A DNA stretch of 64,000 nt, taken from assembly GCA_024867545.1 (NCBI GenBank), contig JANFNE010000010.1:1-64000 (forward strand), given 5' to 3'. Within the stretch, counting starts at the first letter, position 1; the number at the start of each line of letters is the position of its first letter. Under the pieces are notes generated by a model. The model made no database searches. It had not been told where the DNA came from and saw nothing but the letters and a program-made list of their open reading frames with translations. The stretch comes from Phytopythium helicoides (lineage: Eukaryota; Oomycota; Peronosporomycetes; Pythiales; Pythiaceae). A program made the translations under genes and the position numbers. Below, piece by piece: positions 9,419-21,022 of the stretch.

Positions 9419-12400
9419 CTACTCGTCGTCCGAGATGTCGCTGTCGGCCATGTGAGGAGAGATGGCGTGCGAGCCAGCCTTTGACTTTCTACTCTTGGAC
9501 TTGCTTGTGGCCTTTGGCGCGGGTGGCGAGGTTGAAGCCTTGGCCGGTTTTCCGACTGTTTTCGGCGCCATCTGGGCCATTGCCGCGTCCGCCTTGGCTG
9601 CGGCACCACGCTTTGACGAACGAGAGCCTCTTGAAGCAGGTGTCGGAGCTGGCGACTCTGTGGTCTCCGTCTTGGAAGATATCCTTGATGCGCCAGAAGC
9701 TGAGCGATCCGCATGAGAACTCTTATCAGCACCCGCTGCTGGAGGCGATGCTGTGCGTGATTTCTTGCTCACTGGGGCCTGCATTCACGACATTCATTAG
9801 CAACTTCGCCTAAGAATGGAGATGGAGCAAACCACGTACCGCTGGTTCGCTGCACTTGGCACATTTCCAAGTTGCGTCCTTGGCGTATCGCGAAGCAAGG
9901 CGATCTGACACGTGAGCGCACTTTGCATGGAAGCGGCCCTTGCACTCTGCGCAAGTGAGCTGCAACTTGCCAAGAGGCTCCTCCTCTTCCTCGTCCTCTT
10001 CGTCTTCCTCTCCGTCTTTGCGTCCGCACACGCCACAAGCAGCCTCGGCTGCCCTCTTCTCTTCAGCGTGGGTCTTGCAGAAGAGGGTGTAGGTGCCGTC
10101 GACGATCTCGCCGCCACTCTCGACAGCACATCGCAAGTGGTAATTGAGCTTGCATTTGTCCACGACGCAGCCGATAGTTGCACCTGTGACCCGACAGTGC
10201 GAGCAGCGTAATTGCCGCCCGCGTTTGACGGCCTTGTCGAGGTTCTTGATGAGTCCATCGGGCTCCACGTACACTTCTGGAGAATGCAACGCGCAGTTCA
10301 AGTGCACGTAAACCCACTGTGGCTGCCGGTCTCCACTGTAGACTAGCTTTACTGGAGCATCGATGAACGGCCCTTCCAGACCAGGTCCGGCAGACACAAG
10401 CTTTTCGGCCGCATCGTTTGCAGACTCTTCAACATCAGTGGCAGAACGCTTTTTGCTCCGCTTCTTGCTGGACGAAGAAGACCCTTCCGGTTGAGATGAA
10501 GCAGTCGTGAGTGATCCGCCCTTTCCACGGTGACAAAAAGCACAGACACAATCGGCAGGAGGAGGGGGAGGTTCGGTGTCGCGGCTGGTAGATTGCCGCT
10601 TCGATGACTTCGACGTCTTTTTTGGTACGTCTTCCGCTGAATCAGCAGTGTCATAGTCGTCGAAAGGAATAGTCATCGGGATTTCCTCCACTTCCTCAAG
10701 AGTGTCTGCCTGGTTGTTGGCGCCGTTCGTTTGAGACTTTGAAGAATTTCGCTGAGAGGTAGACCCTGATGAAGGTCGTGATGGCTTGTCACTCAAGTGG
10801 CTTGTACAAATCATCAGACGCTTCGATAGACGCATGTACTTGTCGGTAGTCTTGACGCACGGAGGGTGGAATGCCTGAGAGCAGTGAATACAGCTCACAA
10901 TAGTCTGCGAGTCGTCGACGACGGGTTTCTTCTTGCTCTTGCTCTTGCTCTTACTCTTTGTCTTTGTGTCCGTCTTTCCTTCACCTTTACCACAGCCATG
11001 ACAGAAATGGCTTGGGCAACGGAACCGCTTCTTGCCGACCCACTCCACACGTGGGTGCTTTAGCAGACAACCCTTGTGGTAAAACCTCCCGCACTTTGCC
11101 ATGGAGCACTGAATAACACCAAATTCCACGCCCATCTCGCCAACTTGCTTGCAAATCAAGCACATATGACGTCCTGCCGTGCAGTCTGGACACAGCCATT
11201 GATCCTCATCTGGCTCGGCATCCATACCGACGCATTCGAGGTGGAACGACCGATGGCACGGACCATCACACAGCAAGATTAGCCCACCATCACCGCACAA
11301 GGTGCAAAGGTCGTCACTGTCGTTAATGACGCCATTCTGGAACAGCAGTGGGGATGTGATAAAACCTCCGGCACCACCAGAGGCCGGAGGAGTTTTCTTT
11401 TTGTGGCTCCGAGATGGACTCGCACCAAAGTCTGGCTGGGGAATTTTAGTTGTCCGACCACGCTGACTAGGAACCTTCTTCCGCAGCTTCTTGACTGGTG
11501 TCGCGTCATCGTCTTCTTCCTCGTCATCCACTTCGCTTTCATCGAAGCCGTTCGCATCGCGCTTGCGCTTCTGTCCGCCGTCGAGAGTCGACTCTTTTCG
11601 CATCGTTGAGGTAATACGGCCTCGACGGACTCGCGACTTCTCCAGTTTGTTGAGGCACTTCTTCACCAGATCGAGTTGATCGGTGGAAAACTCCTTGCGG
11701 TTCTTGGAAGTTACCTCGTGTACAACTTGAATCGCGATATCGTATTCGTGCTGGAGGTTGTACGCTGTTCGTTGATCGTCGTCGTCCTGTGCATTTTGAA
11801 GATCCGACACAAGGTTGTCTAGCGCGATCTCCAAGTTACTGATGAACTTGATCTTTGCCTGACGCGAGCTCACGGCACTGCCGTCCTCCAGTTTGAGGCT
11901 CAACATTTCGACCGAAACAGCTCCTGGTAGCACTTTCTCCCAGAAGTTTGGATCGTCGACGGCCAGCTCGCCGGTTGAACCTTCTGCCACAAAAGATGAC
12001 CGATCTACTGCCATGCCGCCAAGTGACTTGCGCATCTTTGACTTGCTCGGCGACTTGCGCTGGAGATAGTTTGGCACCTCTTCGGGAGTCGAGCTGCCAT
12101 CTTCGTCGTCGTCTTCTTCGTCTTCGTTCTTAGTAGTACTAGCCACGACTCGAACGTGTGCGTTCTCCTTGAGAATCGTTTCAATGTCACGTTCAGCAAA
12201 CTGCTTTGATGCAGTGTCATCTTCCTCCATGAGAGCGTATGCACCACGCTTCAGAAGCTCAACAAGTTGTTCCGCACTTGGCTTCTCAATTTGCGATGTT
12301 TCATTGAAGGATGCAGTGCCGAGTACAGCATGCTCCAGTCCGAGCTTGCGGGATGCGCGATCGAACATTTGGCTCTCGTATGTGTTGCGTGTCACGAGGC

Positions 12401-15400
12401 GGTAGATTTGCACTGACTTTTTCTGACCGATACGATGGCAGCGAGCCTGCGCCTGCAGGTCATTCATTGGGTTCCAGTCGCTGTCGAAGATGATGACTGT
12501 GTCTGCTGCAATCAGGTTGATACCGACACCACCTGCCTTCGTACTCAACAAGAAGATGAACGACTTGGAGTGTGGTCGCGAGAAGCGGTCAATAGCGTTC
12601 TGGCGGAAACTCCCCCCAGTGGAACCGTCAAGGCGCTCAAAACCAAAGTTGTTAGCCTCGCAGTAGCGCTGCAAAAGATCGAGTTGCTTCAAGAACTGGC
12701 TGAAGATGAGAATCTTGTGTCCCTCGCGCTTGAGCTTGGGAATTAACTTCGATACAAGCACCATCTTGCCCGAACATTGAATTGTCTTCTCCATCACTTC
12801 GGATGGGTTTGGTTTCGGGCCGAGCTCTTCAAGTTCGCGATCCTCGACGCCCTTGATTAAAAACGGGTGGTTACAGCACTTTCGCAACTGCAACTGGATG
12901 TTGTTGAGTGTCGGCAATCCGTTCTTCGTCCCGCGATACAAAAAGCTCTTGTTCTTGTCATAGATGGCACGATAGTATTGCTTCTGAAGTGTTGTGAGTT
13001 CAACAGAGATGATGGTCTCCTCCTTTGGTGGATACTTTTCTCGACGTCTTCCTTCACACGCCGGAGAAGGTAGGGGACAAGCAGCTTTTGCAGCTCCTCC
13101 ACTTGACTCTGGGATTGCAACTTGCCAAATTTGCGGTTAAACTCATCAAGGCTGTCGAATTTGACAGGCTCCAAGTAGTTGAGCAGCACCCAGAGCTCCT
13201 GCGTGTTATTCTGCAACGGCGTACCCGTCAGCAACAACTTTCGATCGCAATGCAGCACGCGCATCTGCTTGAGCACACGAGAGCCCGATCCCTTCAGTCG
13301 GTGTGCTTCATCAACGACAACCATACGCCAATGAACGTGCTCTAGCTCCTCAAAGTCCGCTAGAATCGTCTCGAAAGTGGTCAGCAGAATGTGGAACTTG
13401 AACACCGATGTATTGCCAAGACCCGGGTAGTACCATTCCTGGTCACGGATGACAGCTCGCATGTCTTTGGCGGTAAACTTGGTCGAGCGATCTCCAATAT
13501 CGTGGTAAATGCAAACATTCAGATCAGTCCAGCTCTCGATTTCGCGACGCCAATGCTGAATCGTGGAAAGCGGCACTACGATCAGGTAGGGGCCTCGGAT
13601 GGACTCTTCTGTCTTTAGGTGCTCGATAAAGGACACGACCTGCACCGTCTTACCGAGGCCCATTTCGTCAGCGAGGATACACGAGCGCTGGGCTTTGAAG
13701 CACGAAATCATCCAATTGAGACCGTCAACTTGATATGGACGCAGCGTCCGGCCGCCCTTGTACGTCGGGGACTGCTCGTAAGGGATGAATTCGTTGGACT
13801 CTTCATCGTCTTCTGCATCACCCTTGTCCTTCTTCTTGTCCTTGGTCTTTTTAGCACCAACAGGAAGGAAGCTTGCAAAGTGCTCATGGGGGTCGATGCT
13901 GTTATCCACGATACCTGCATACAGATGCTGCATGGGCCCACTGGGAACGATGTAGTTGCTGTAATCAACATTCACTTGTGAGGCACTTGCAGTCGATTGC
14001 GAGTGGCTATGCCGCCCAATTTTCAGCATCGGTCGATACTTTTCGTAACTGTACGGCGCGAACTCGGACAGCGGTGCCACGTGGTCAGGAATTGTTTCCG
14101 TGCGCTCGAGGGCAACCTGGCGTGCTTCACACTGTGGAGGATACAGGTACGCTGGTTGGCGTGAGTGGAAGTGAAACATAACTTGCATTGCCGACTTGGC
14201 GATGAGCTGAATAACCTGGGCAAACGGCAATGTCGACACGGGGACGTTGTTTACAGCAACCAATACATCCCCGACGGAGATCACTTGCGAAGCCTGCGCA
14301 GGGCCTAGCATTCCATTTGCAAGCAGTTGAAAGCCCAGAACGCACGTGCTGTCATCGGATGAGACTCCCAGTCGCAAGCCCAGACCAAGTGGGGACCGAG
14401 TAAGCACCACACAGTACTCGGTAAATGTAGGCAACGACTTGAATGTCGTCGGCGTGTACTTGCAATTGAGCTTCAACGACGTGTCAACTTCCTTCAGCTC
14501 TGTCGGATATCCCAGAACGACATGCTCGACCAGCGAACTTAGTACTTCCGTTACTTCGAGCTCGGGCTTCTTGGACACCTCGCCATCTTCGTCATCGTCG
14601 GCATTGTCAGTATCAGGGCCGACGAGACCCGGATAGATTGGAGTTGGCTGGAGAAAAGGTGCTTCTTCATCGTCGTCGTACTCTTCTTCTTCCGACGACT
14701 CGGCGTCGTCATCCGAATAGTCTTCGTCTTCCTCCCTGTCCGCCACCTTTGAAGTCGCCGACAGATATTGCTTCTTGCAGGCATACGCACTGGCGAAGAC
14801 TCCGCACTGCTTGAGCACATCCTTGTCGGGCGTGTGGTTGTTCAGAAGGCAGTGAAATGCAAACAGTTGTGCCTTGATCTGCTCCATCATGCGCAACTTT
14901 CGGTACTCTTTGCTTCCGTAAGGCTTGTTCATTCCCTGCAAGTCCCGGCTGCATTCTCCATCGTGATGGCTTCCAAGTGTGCAGAATGGGTCCTTCTCGC
15001 AGCGTCTGGCAGCGCCGATAGCCATGATTTGATTACGCTTAGCGCAGCATGGCAACTGGCACGTCGTCTCTAGAATCTCTTTCTGACTGGGCGGACGGCT
15101 GAACTTGAAGTAGCGCTGGATCTGTTCATCATCACCGATATCCTCGGGCTTTTCCCACGTGGAATAGCGGATCGACATTCCCATCCACTTGACGAGAAAG
15201 AACGTTGCACGATTTGTCGCTGGATTCGTCGAAGCGCCGTCTGTCTTGATGGGGCTTGACGAAGGATCGTGCTTTGTCTGGACACGAACATTGAATTTCT
15301 TGTCGCCTCCAACGGGGGCGGTCAGCATGTTTGGCATTGTGGACTTTGGACTGTCTTCTTGTCATTGGCCTCCTCGCCTTTGACTTTGCTCCCCGCCTCT

Positions 15401-16747
15401 TTTGCCAGCTCCTCGTATTTGTTTCGGAGTTCACAGTAGACACAGAACCACTCACCTTCCGGGAGTTCCTCGATTTGAGGAGTCGAGCAGCCCATGTGAA
15501 TCTCTCCATCGCAACGGTCGCACAACAGCAGCTCGTCGCTGTTTTGATTTGTGCCACAAATGTTGCAGCCAACTTGCCATGGCGCCCACAAGTCGTATTT
15601 GTCCTCTGCTTCGTCGCGGAACTCGCTTGCAATATTCGCGTCAGCATCGCTATCTCCGGTCGGCGCCAGCTTTAGCCACGCGGTTGGACTCAGGATCCAC
15701 TCGTACAGCCACTTTTCGAAGGTCTTGAGCAGCTCATCTGCAATCTTCCAAATATCGGATCCTTCCGCGTTGAACTCCTTGCAGTTGGTAAACACGAGGC
15801 GCACATCGGCGGCGAAGAGCGACAGCGCGGACGGCCCGACATAGTAGTTTTCCCGCGCCAACCGAGTCGTGATCGCGCCGAGGTCCATTGGGTTGTTGAT
15901 GATGGTCAAGTAGTCGGGCACTTCGTCGGGGTCGACCGCTGTCGCGAAGATCTCGCCACCATTCTCGTTCATCAGCTTCTTCGCAATCCCGTTCATGCGC
16001 TCTGGCAGCATGTCGGCGTTGTCGAGCAGGAAATAGTCCGTCACGTGCGGGTAGCGCGCTGGGAACACGAGCTCGCGGCGGCGCTTGGCGATCTGGTCGT
16101 CCAGCTGGTCCGTTGGGTCCACTTTGTGGTTGAGGATCTTTTCCACCGTCACCTTGTTGGACTCGAGGTCGTCGACGTCGTCCAGATCCTGGTAGCCTTC
16201 TCGGCGCGCCTTTCGGTCGTACTGCCACACGCGGTGGTGCTTCTGGTATCCCTCAGGGGTGAACAGCTCGAGCTCTGGGAACGTGAGCCAGTAGAGGTGC
16301 AAATACGAGCGGCCGACGAACTTGATCAGGTACTCTGCCATCCCGCTGCGTTTGTTGAGCCGGCGGCCCAGGATCTGCTCCATGAGCGGGTGTCCCAAAT
16401 CCTGCACCAGCCGCATCCGCATCGTTAGCCAGTGCGCCGCCATGCCATCTCAACCATCAGAACCGCACCGTGCGCTGCTGGTAGTCGAGCTGGCGCGCGC
16501 GGCGCTTCTTCTCGCTCGCGAGCACCTGCTCCGTCTCGGAAAGGTCGTCGTCCTCATCCACGTACTTGATCTGCTTGCGCCGGCGCTTGCCATTGCCCTC
16601 GGTCGTCGCCGCCACCGCCTCGGCCTTCGGCGCCTCTGCTGCTGCTGCTGCCGCCACGACAACGACCAGACGACGAGTGAGTCCCCAGCCTGTAGCACGC
16701 CCCACACACGCGCGAGTCCGCTCGGTTTGCGCACCTGCAGCCTCCAT
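9419..16747 (-). CDS. Giant CHD7-like chromatin remodeler: chromo-bromo-PHD-chromo-PDZ-SNF2-PHDs
   Basis: Exons 16747..16469, 16401..about 15330, then coding to 9840, and 9778..9419; introns at 16402..16468 and 9779..9839 are canonical. The protein is about 2,400 residues. In order: chromodomain half 'EQILGRR...YLIKFVGRSYLHLYWLTF' (about 16380-16264), bromodomain (about 16065-15754, 'NNPMDLGAI', 'NCKEFNAE'), PHD 'CNICGTNQ' (about 15597-15460), second chromodomain 'FFLVKWMGMSIRYSTWE' (about 15202), PDZ 'GLGLRLGV...ISVGDVLVAVNN' (about 14420-14160), SNF2 ATPase with 'DEMGLGKT' and 'DEAH', helicase C, the CHD6-9-like 'DPNFWEK' region, then two PHDs, an extended PHD and a last PHD. It would read histone marks and slide nucleosomes. 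Frame is lost by one base near 13030 and again near 15330. The second site may instead be a 53-nt intron. An upstream intron in exon 1 is possible. Confidence 0.85.
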
Positions 16748-18306
16748 GGCGCGCGCTGCGGCTCGCCCCGGCGCTCTTTCTCGAGGGCCGACGAACTGAG
16801 CGCGGCAAACTCGCGAGTGAATGAATCGCGACTGGCTGCGGGATTGAATTGCGTTTGACTGGGAGATTGTATGATTCAATTCATTGAATCAAGAGCGACA
16901 CCCGAATAGAGGGCCGCTTGACTCGGCATGGCTACACTTCGAGTTATGCATGCCAGACGGCCGGCACCCCTGCATGGGGCGGATCCTGTCGAGGCTCCGC
17001 GCTTGACTGCCGACGTCAGTGCGTGTCGTTTGGGTATAAAGTCTCGCAGCCTGGAGATGCTGTCCTCGCTTTTTTGGTGGGCCATGCGAATCCGACAGTG
17101 TCCTGGTGGTGGAGTGGGTGGGTGGCCAGGAGTTAGTCACTATCCAAAGAGGAGGCCACCGACCGGCACATGCAGCCGCCATCACTACTGTATAGCGCTC
17201 ATCGCCATGTGTCATTGTCATTGTCTTGGCTGGTAAGTATATCGGGGACACTATACAAAGCTGGGGACTGGGGACAGCAAGAAGCATGCCATGAACGCAG
17301 GAGTCGGCACATACTAACTAAGCTAGCCATCATAAGAGGGTGAATGGTTTCACAGAGTCGACGGTCATGAACGTGGTTCAGAGAGAGAAAGGTGTGCATC
17401 GCCAGCGACGACCAAATGCGTTCAACAAGCTCCTGGTGCATGTCGCCAGCCATGGGTTCTGCAAACGAAGAACGAGGAACGCGTCTCTCTTCATAGGCGC
17501 GCGTAGACCCCCAACGAGCGGTTCTTGGTTGTTGACCTCGTGGGGGTGAGCTCTTGCCGATGCGTTGAGATAATACTGCCTACTACACTAGTGGTGACGC
17601 CACCGTGGGGGACCCGTGCTTCCCTCGATCTACCGCCTTCTTGACTAGCATCTAGGTGCCTGCCGCACTCATGCTTGAATACATATCGCGGCACCTGTTG
17701 CACCCTGACCAGCAAGCTCTACTCATTTCGAGTAAAGCAGTCTACTCGGGATATCCGAGAGCTGCACATCATCTGCAATTGCGGGCAGCAACAAGTGCTG
17801 AGTCGACTGCAAGGCACCCTGTCGAGACCCACGGCAGTGAATCCAACCGACATGCGAGCAGTACATGCGCAGGACTTCCATCGGGTGCCGATATTTGCTT
17901 TGAAAGCTGGCAATGGACGAGCGAAGATGGACGAGCTTTCCCAGGAGCCTCCATACTGAGCATACTGGAAGTTCGTCGGAACGGTTGCCTCCTTTGCCTC
18001 GCGCATGAAATGACAACTTGGCAGATGGGCTGCCAAGCCTCATCAACAGTCGACGATTTTGCTTCACAGGATTGGCGGTCATGGGGTGAGTCTCAACCGC
18101 CATGATCTCAGGAGCCACGCTTGAACGGAAGCAGGAACCCACCACGTCAACGGAGATCCCGCGCCGGGATGGAAATAGCGCGGCTACTCAGCTTTGGTGT
18201 CGGTTACTCGTTCACTGCTCGCGCCTCGTCTTCTCATGCGTCATTTCACATTTCGCCTTCACGAAGAAACACCTCGCCTCTCCTCCATCGAAACGGATTG
18301 TTAAGA
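16748..18306. other. Intergenic region between remodeler and FAM177 gene
   Basis: About 1.5 kb between divergent genes. Several open frames exist on both strands (for example 17656-18105 plus and 17723-18145 minus) but none has recognisable domains, splice support or biased composition. It likely holds both promoters. The 18121-18306 part is open in frame with the FAM177 gene and could be leader or extra N-terminus. Confidence 0.45.
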
Positions 18307-18732
18307 ATGCCTGGACACGTTGCTGCCACCGAGGAAGAGTATTGCCATCACCACCAAGACCCCAGGACCGAAGTTTTCGCTGCAACTATCAACAACAACA
18401 ACGGCCAAGGCCAGGACGAAGCTGCAAGTGCCGACTCGACATTACCGCAACAAGCGTGGAAGTGGGCAAGTTGGGCTGGGACGAAAACGTACGACGGTCT
18501 CGACTTTGCCGGGGAGGTCGTTGCCGACTTCCTTGGGCTTACGCGGTCCAAGTACCAATGGATTATCGACATGCAGGAGCGCGAGCAAGAAGAAAAGCGC
18601 CTTCGTCGCCTTGAAGCACGTCAGCGGCGACAACTGCGACTCGAGCAGTTGCTGGAGCAGGAGACTCGTCGTCTAGCAGAGCTTGAGATCGGAAGTGGCA
18701 ACGGAGACAACCAAACTTCTGGGGAGGTGTAG
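18307..18732 (+). CDS. FAM177-family protein
   Basis: The frame from the ATG at 18307 gives 141 residues; the same frame stays open to 18121, so starts at 18121 or 18169 cannot be excluded. The core 'WKWASWAGTKTYDGLDFAGEVVADFLGLTRSKYQWIID' followed by a charged coiled coil ('REQEEKRLRRLEARQRRQ') matches the FAM177 family, which has a short conserved segment of the type 'G-x-F-x-G-E-x-x-A-x-x-L-G-L-x-x-x-K-Y-Q' and then a helix. I do not know an established biochemical function. The shorter start puts the conserved acidic 'ATEEEY' patch near the N-terminus, as in relatives, so I prefer it. The gene ends 86 bp from the convergent HisRS gene. Confidence 0.68.
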   Translation: MPGHVAATEEEYCHHHQDPRTEVFAATINNNNGQGQDEAASADSTLPQQAWKWASWAGTKTYDGLDFAGEVVADFLGLTRSKYQWIIDMQEREQEEKRLRRLEARQRRQLRLEQLLEQETRRLAELEIGSGNGDNQTSGEV

Positions 18733-18818
18733 ACCCGAGTAGCTTTAGTGTTCACCACAGGAAATGCACAGCCATTACATCTCTAGCACAGATCTGTCTG
18801 TTGATCTCTAATGGGCAA

Positions 18819-20908
18819 TCACGCGAACGGAAAGCTGGCGAGGGCCTCAAAAGCAACCGACTCCTCGCGTCGCTCGCTCAGGTTCTTCACCTTGACACTA
18901 CGGTTTTCGACTTCCGATCCGCCAAGAATCACAGCAAAAGCGCTTCCGTAGCGCTCAGCAGCCTGCCGCAACCGCTTTTGGTTAGTATGTACGGTCAGCA
19001 CCCATGTAAGGATACACCCCCGACCTTCATCTGTTTCTTGAGATTTCCACGACCGTGACAAAAGTGGACGGTCAAGCCACGCTGGCGCAGGAGCTTGAGA
19101 GAGCCACATGTAAGATCTCAAGCCAACAGCCAGCCGTAGCAATACAATGATACCTGGCTGACGCGCATGGCTTCGTGCAAGATTTTTTCCTGCTCGTCCC
19201 CAACGAGAACCGGGACAACCTATACCGGTAATGCACATCCAGATTCATTAGCTTCGCCGTGACTTCTCATACTCAGTCGAAAGCACAGAGCAACACGAAC
19301 GGCGACAGTAATGGAAGGCTCCAACGAGGTCTCGCTCAGCAGATTCAACCGATCAACACCCGCCGCCCAGCCGATGCAGGAAGTTGATGGTCCGCCAAGT
19401 GTTTCAGCCAGGTTGTCGTAGCATCCACCAGCTAGAACGGCAATGCCACCAGAGCCATCCACTTCAGGCACAGAGCGCTCAACAAACTCAAACACGGTGT
19501 GGCTGTAGTAGTCCTGTCAGAGAGAATCGAGTTAGCAACTGAACTCTACAGACACGAAGCACTCAGCATCGCACCAATCCTCGGACAAGACGGTCGTTTT
19601 GCTGGAATTCGATTCCAAGAGCGCTCAATCCGTTCAAGACGCTGTCGAACCGCTGATTGTTGGAAAAAAAAGTCAGACTTGCTCAACTCAAGGCTCGATC
19701 AAAGCAAACCAGAACGCACCCGAGCCGACTCATCAGAGAGAAACGACGCAAGTCGAGGAGCTTCTGCAACAATCTGCTGGTCACTTTCGCTTTTGGAGTC
19801 CAAAATTCGTAGGACACTTCCTCGCTCGAGGCTGTACAGCAACTCGGTGAGCGTCGATTAAGGCGGAGTGTTACCGGAACGAGAACTACACACCGGTTCT
19901 TGCTGTCCGCGGATAAATCCTCCACGTATTTCGAAAAGAAATCTTCAAGCGCCACTCGGTACTTTGCGCGACTACGAAGATATGAAGTTATTAGGGCAGA
20001 ACACTTGCATTCGAGGCGAGGCATCTCCGTCATTAGTACCTTTCCGCGTCTCCAAGAGTATTGAGCTCCAACGAGGCTTTGCTGTCGATGCCCAAATCTT
20101 TCAAAGCGTCCGCTGCCATAGCAATAACCTACCCAAGCCGCGATCCATTTAGAAGAAGCTCTATGCACATTGGTGTTTTGGAAAGACTCACCTCCACATC
20201 CACTGATGGGCCAGTCGATCCAACAAACTCGACGCCTGTTAGAGTCATGAAGAGTACATCGTCACTCATTGTCAAATAGCTCGGTGGCCCATGGAGCTGC
20301 AGCAACGCACCGAACTGCTGGAATTCACGGTACCGGCCGCGTTGCGGTCGCTCGTATCTGGGCCAGTAAATGGTGAGTCCACCCAAGTTTTCCCAGCCGC
20401 ACTCTCGCTACTCACCGAAACATGCTGCCGTGGTACGAAAGCTTTTGCGGGAGCGAGAAGAGCAGGTTGTTGGTCACTAGCGCGCGGATGATGCCTGTAG
20501 CAGCACGGCATTTCGCTCAGCATCGGCGCTGCTCGCTCCTCGCAGTAGAGGCGGCCCACCCGCAGTGCCTTCGGGGCGCAGCGTGACGCTCTTGCCCGAG
20601 TTGTCCTCGAACGTGTACATCTCCTTCATGACGATGTCGGAGCCGTCGCCCAACGAGCGCGAGAACAGGTCCGTGTACTCCATCGTGGGCGTCTGGATGG
20701 GCCGGAAGCCGTAGCGCCGCACCGTCTGCTCCAGCGTGCGCACCACGCGCTGCCGCTGCTCCGCGTCCTCCGCCAGCAGGTCGCGCGTCCCTCGCACGCG
20801 CGCCACGGCCTGCGCCTTGCTCGCTGCGGCCGTCGCCAGCCGCCGCCGCCCGTCGACCATCCTCATCGTCATCCCCGCCATGCTGGTTGTCATGATAGGT
20901 GAAGCCAT
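18819..20908 (-). CDS. hisS: Histidyl-tRNA synthetase, bacterial type, probably mitochondrial or dual-targeted
   Basis: Twelve exons give an uninterrupted 459-residue protein: 20908..20560, 20494..20416, 20357..20311, 20235..20192, 20128..20040, 19971..19894, 19831..19720, 19652..19575, 19513..19301, 19219..19154, 19093..19025 and 18974..18819. Introns are 50-81 nt; the last has a TACTAAC branch site. Class II motif 1 region 'VRGTRDLL', '[13 protein letters not shown]' and 'TLRPEGTAG', motif 2 '[19 protein letters not shown]', and the histidine-binding 'RLVRGLDYY' are all present. The C-terminal anticodon-binding domain runs from '[11 protein letters not shown]' to the end. It charges tRNA-His. 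The compact bacterial architecture and the Met/Arg-rich N-terminus (about 28 residues) suggest mitochondrial import or dual targeting; that is inference. No frame problem was found, which makes this a good check on local sequence quality. Confidence 0.93.
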
Positions 20909-21022
20909 GCCAGCTAAGTGCGGCCGCATTTGATTGGACGATAATGCGTAAGTTCGCAATGTTACGTTCGGTTCTCCTGCACTGAGTCCAGCGCATCCGC
21001 ACCTAACTCTTGCACTACACAA
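20909..21022. promoter_or_regulatory. 114-bp divergent promoter with an ATTGG box
   Basis: This is the spacer between the HisRS and F-box-like start codons. It contains GATTGG near 20932-20937 and an A/T-rich stretch after it. Both genes probably start here. Its small size leaves little room for separate promoters. Confidence 0.45.

Noticed and set aside
17656..18145. Overlapping open frames on both strands
   Set aside because: No domain, no splice pattern and no conserved composition; taken as non-coding.
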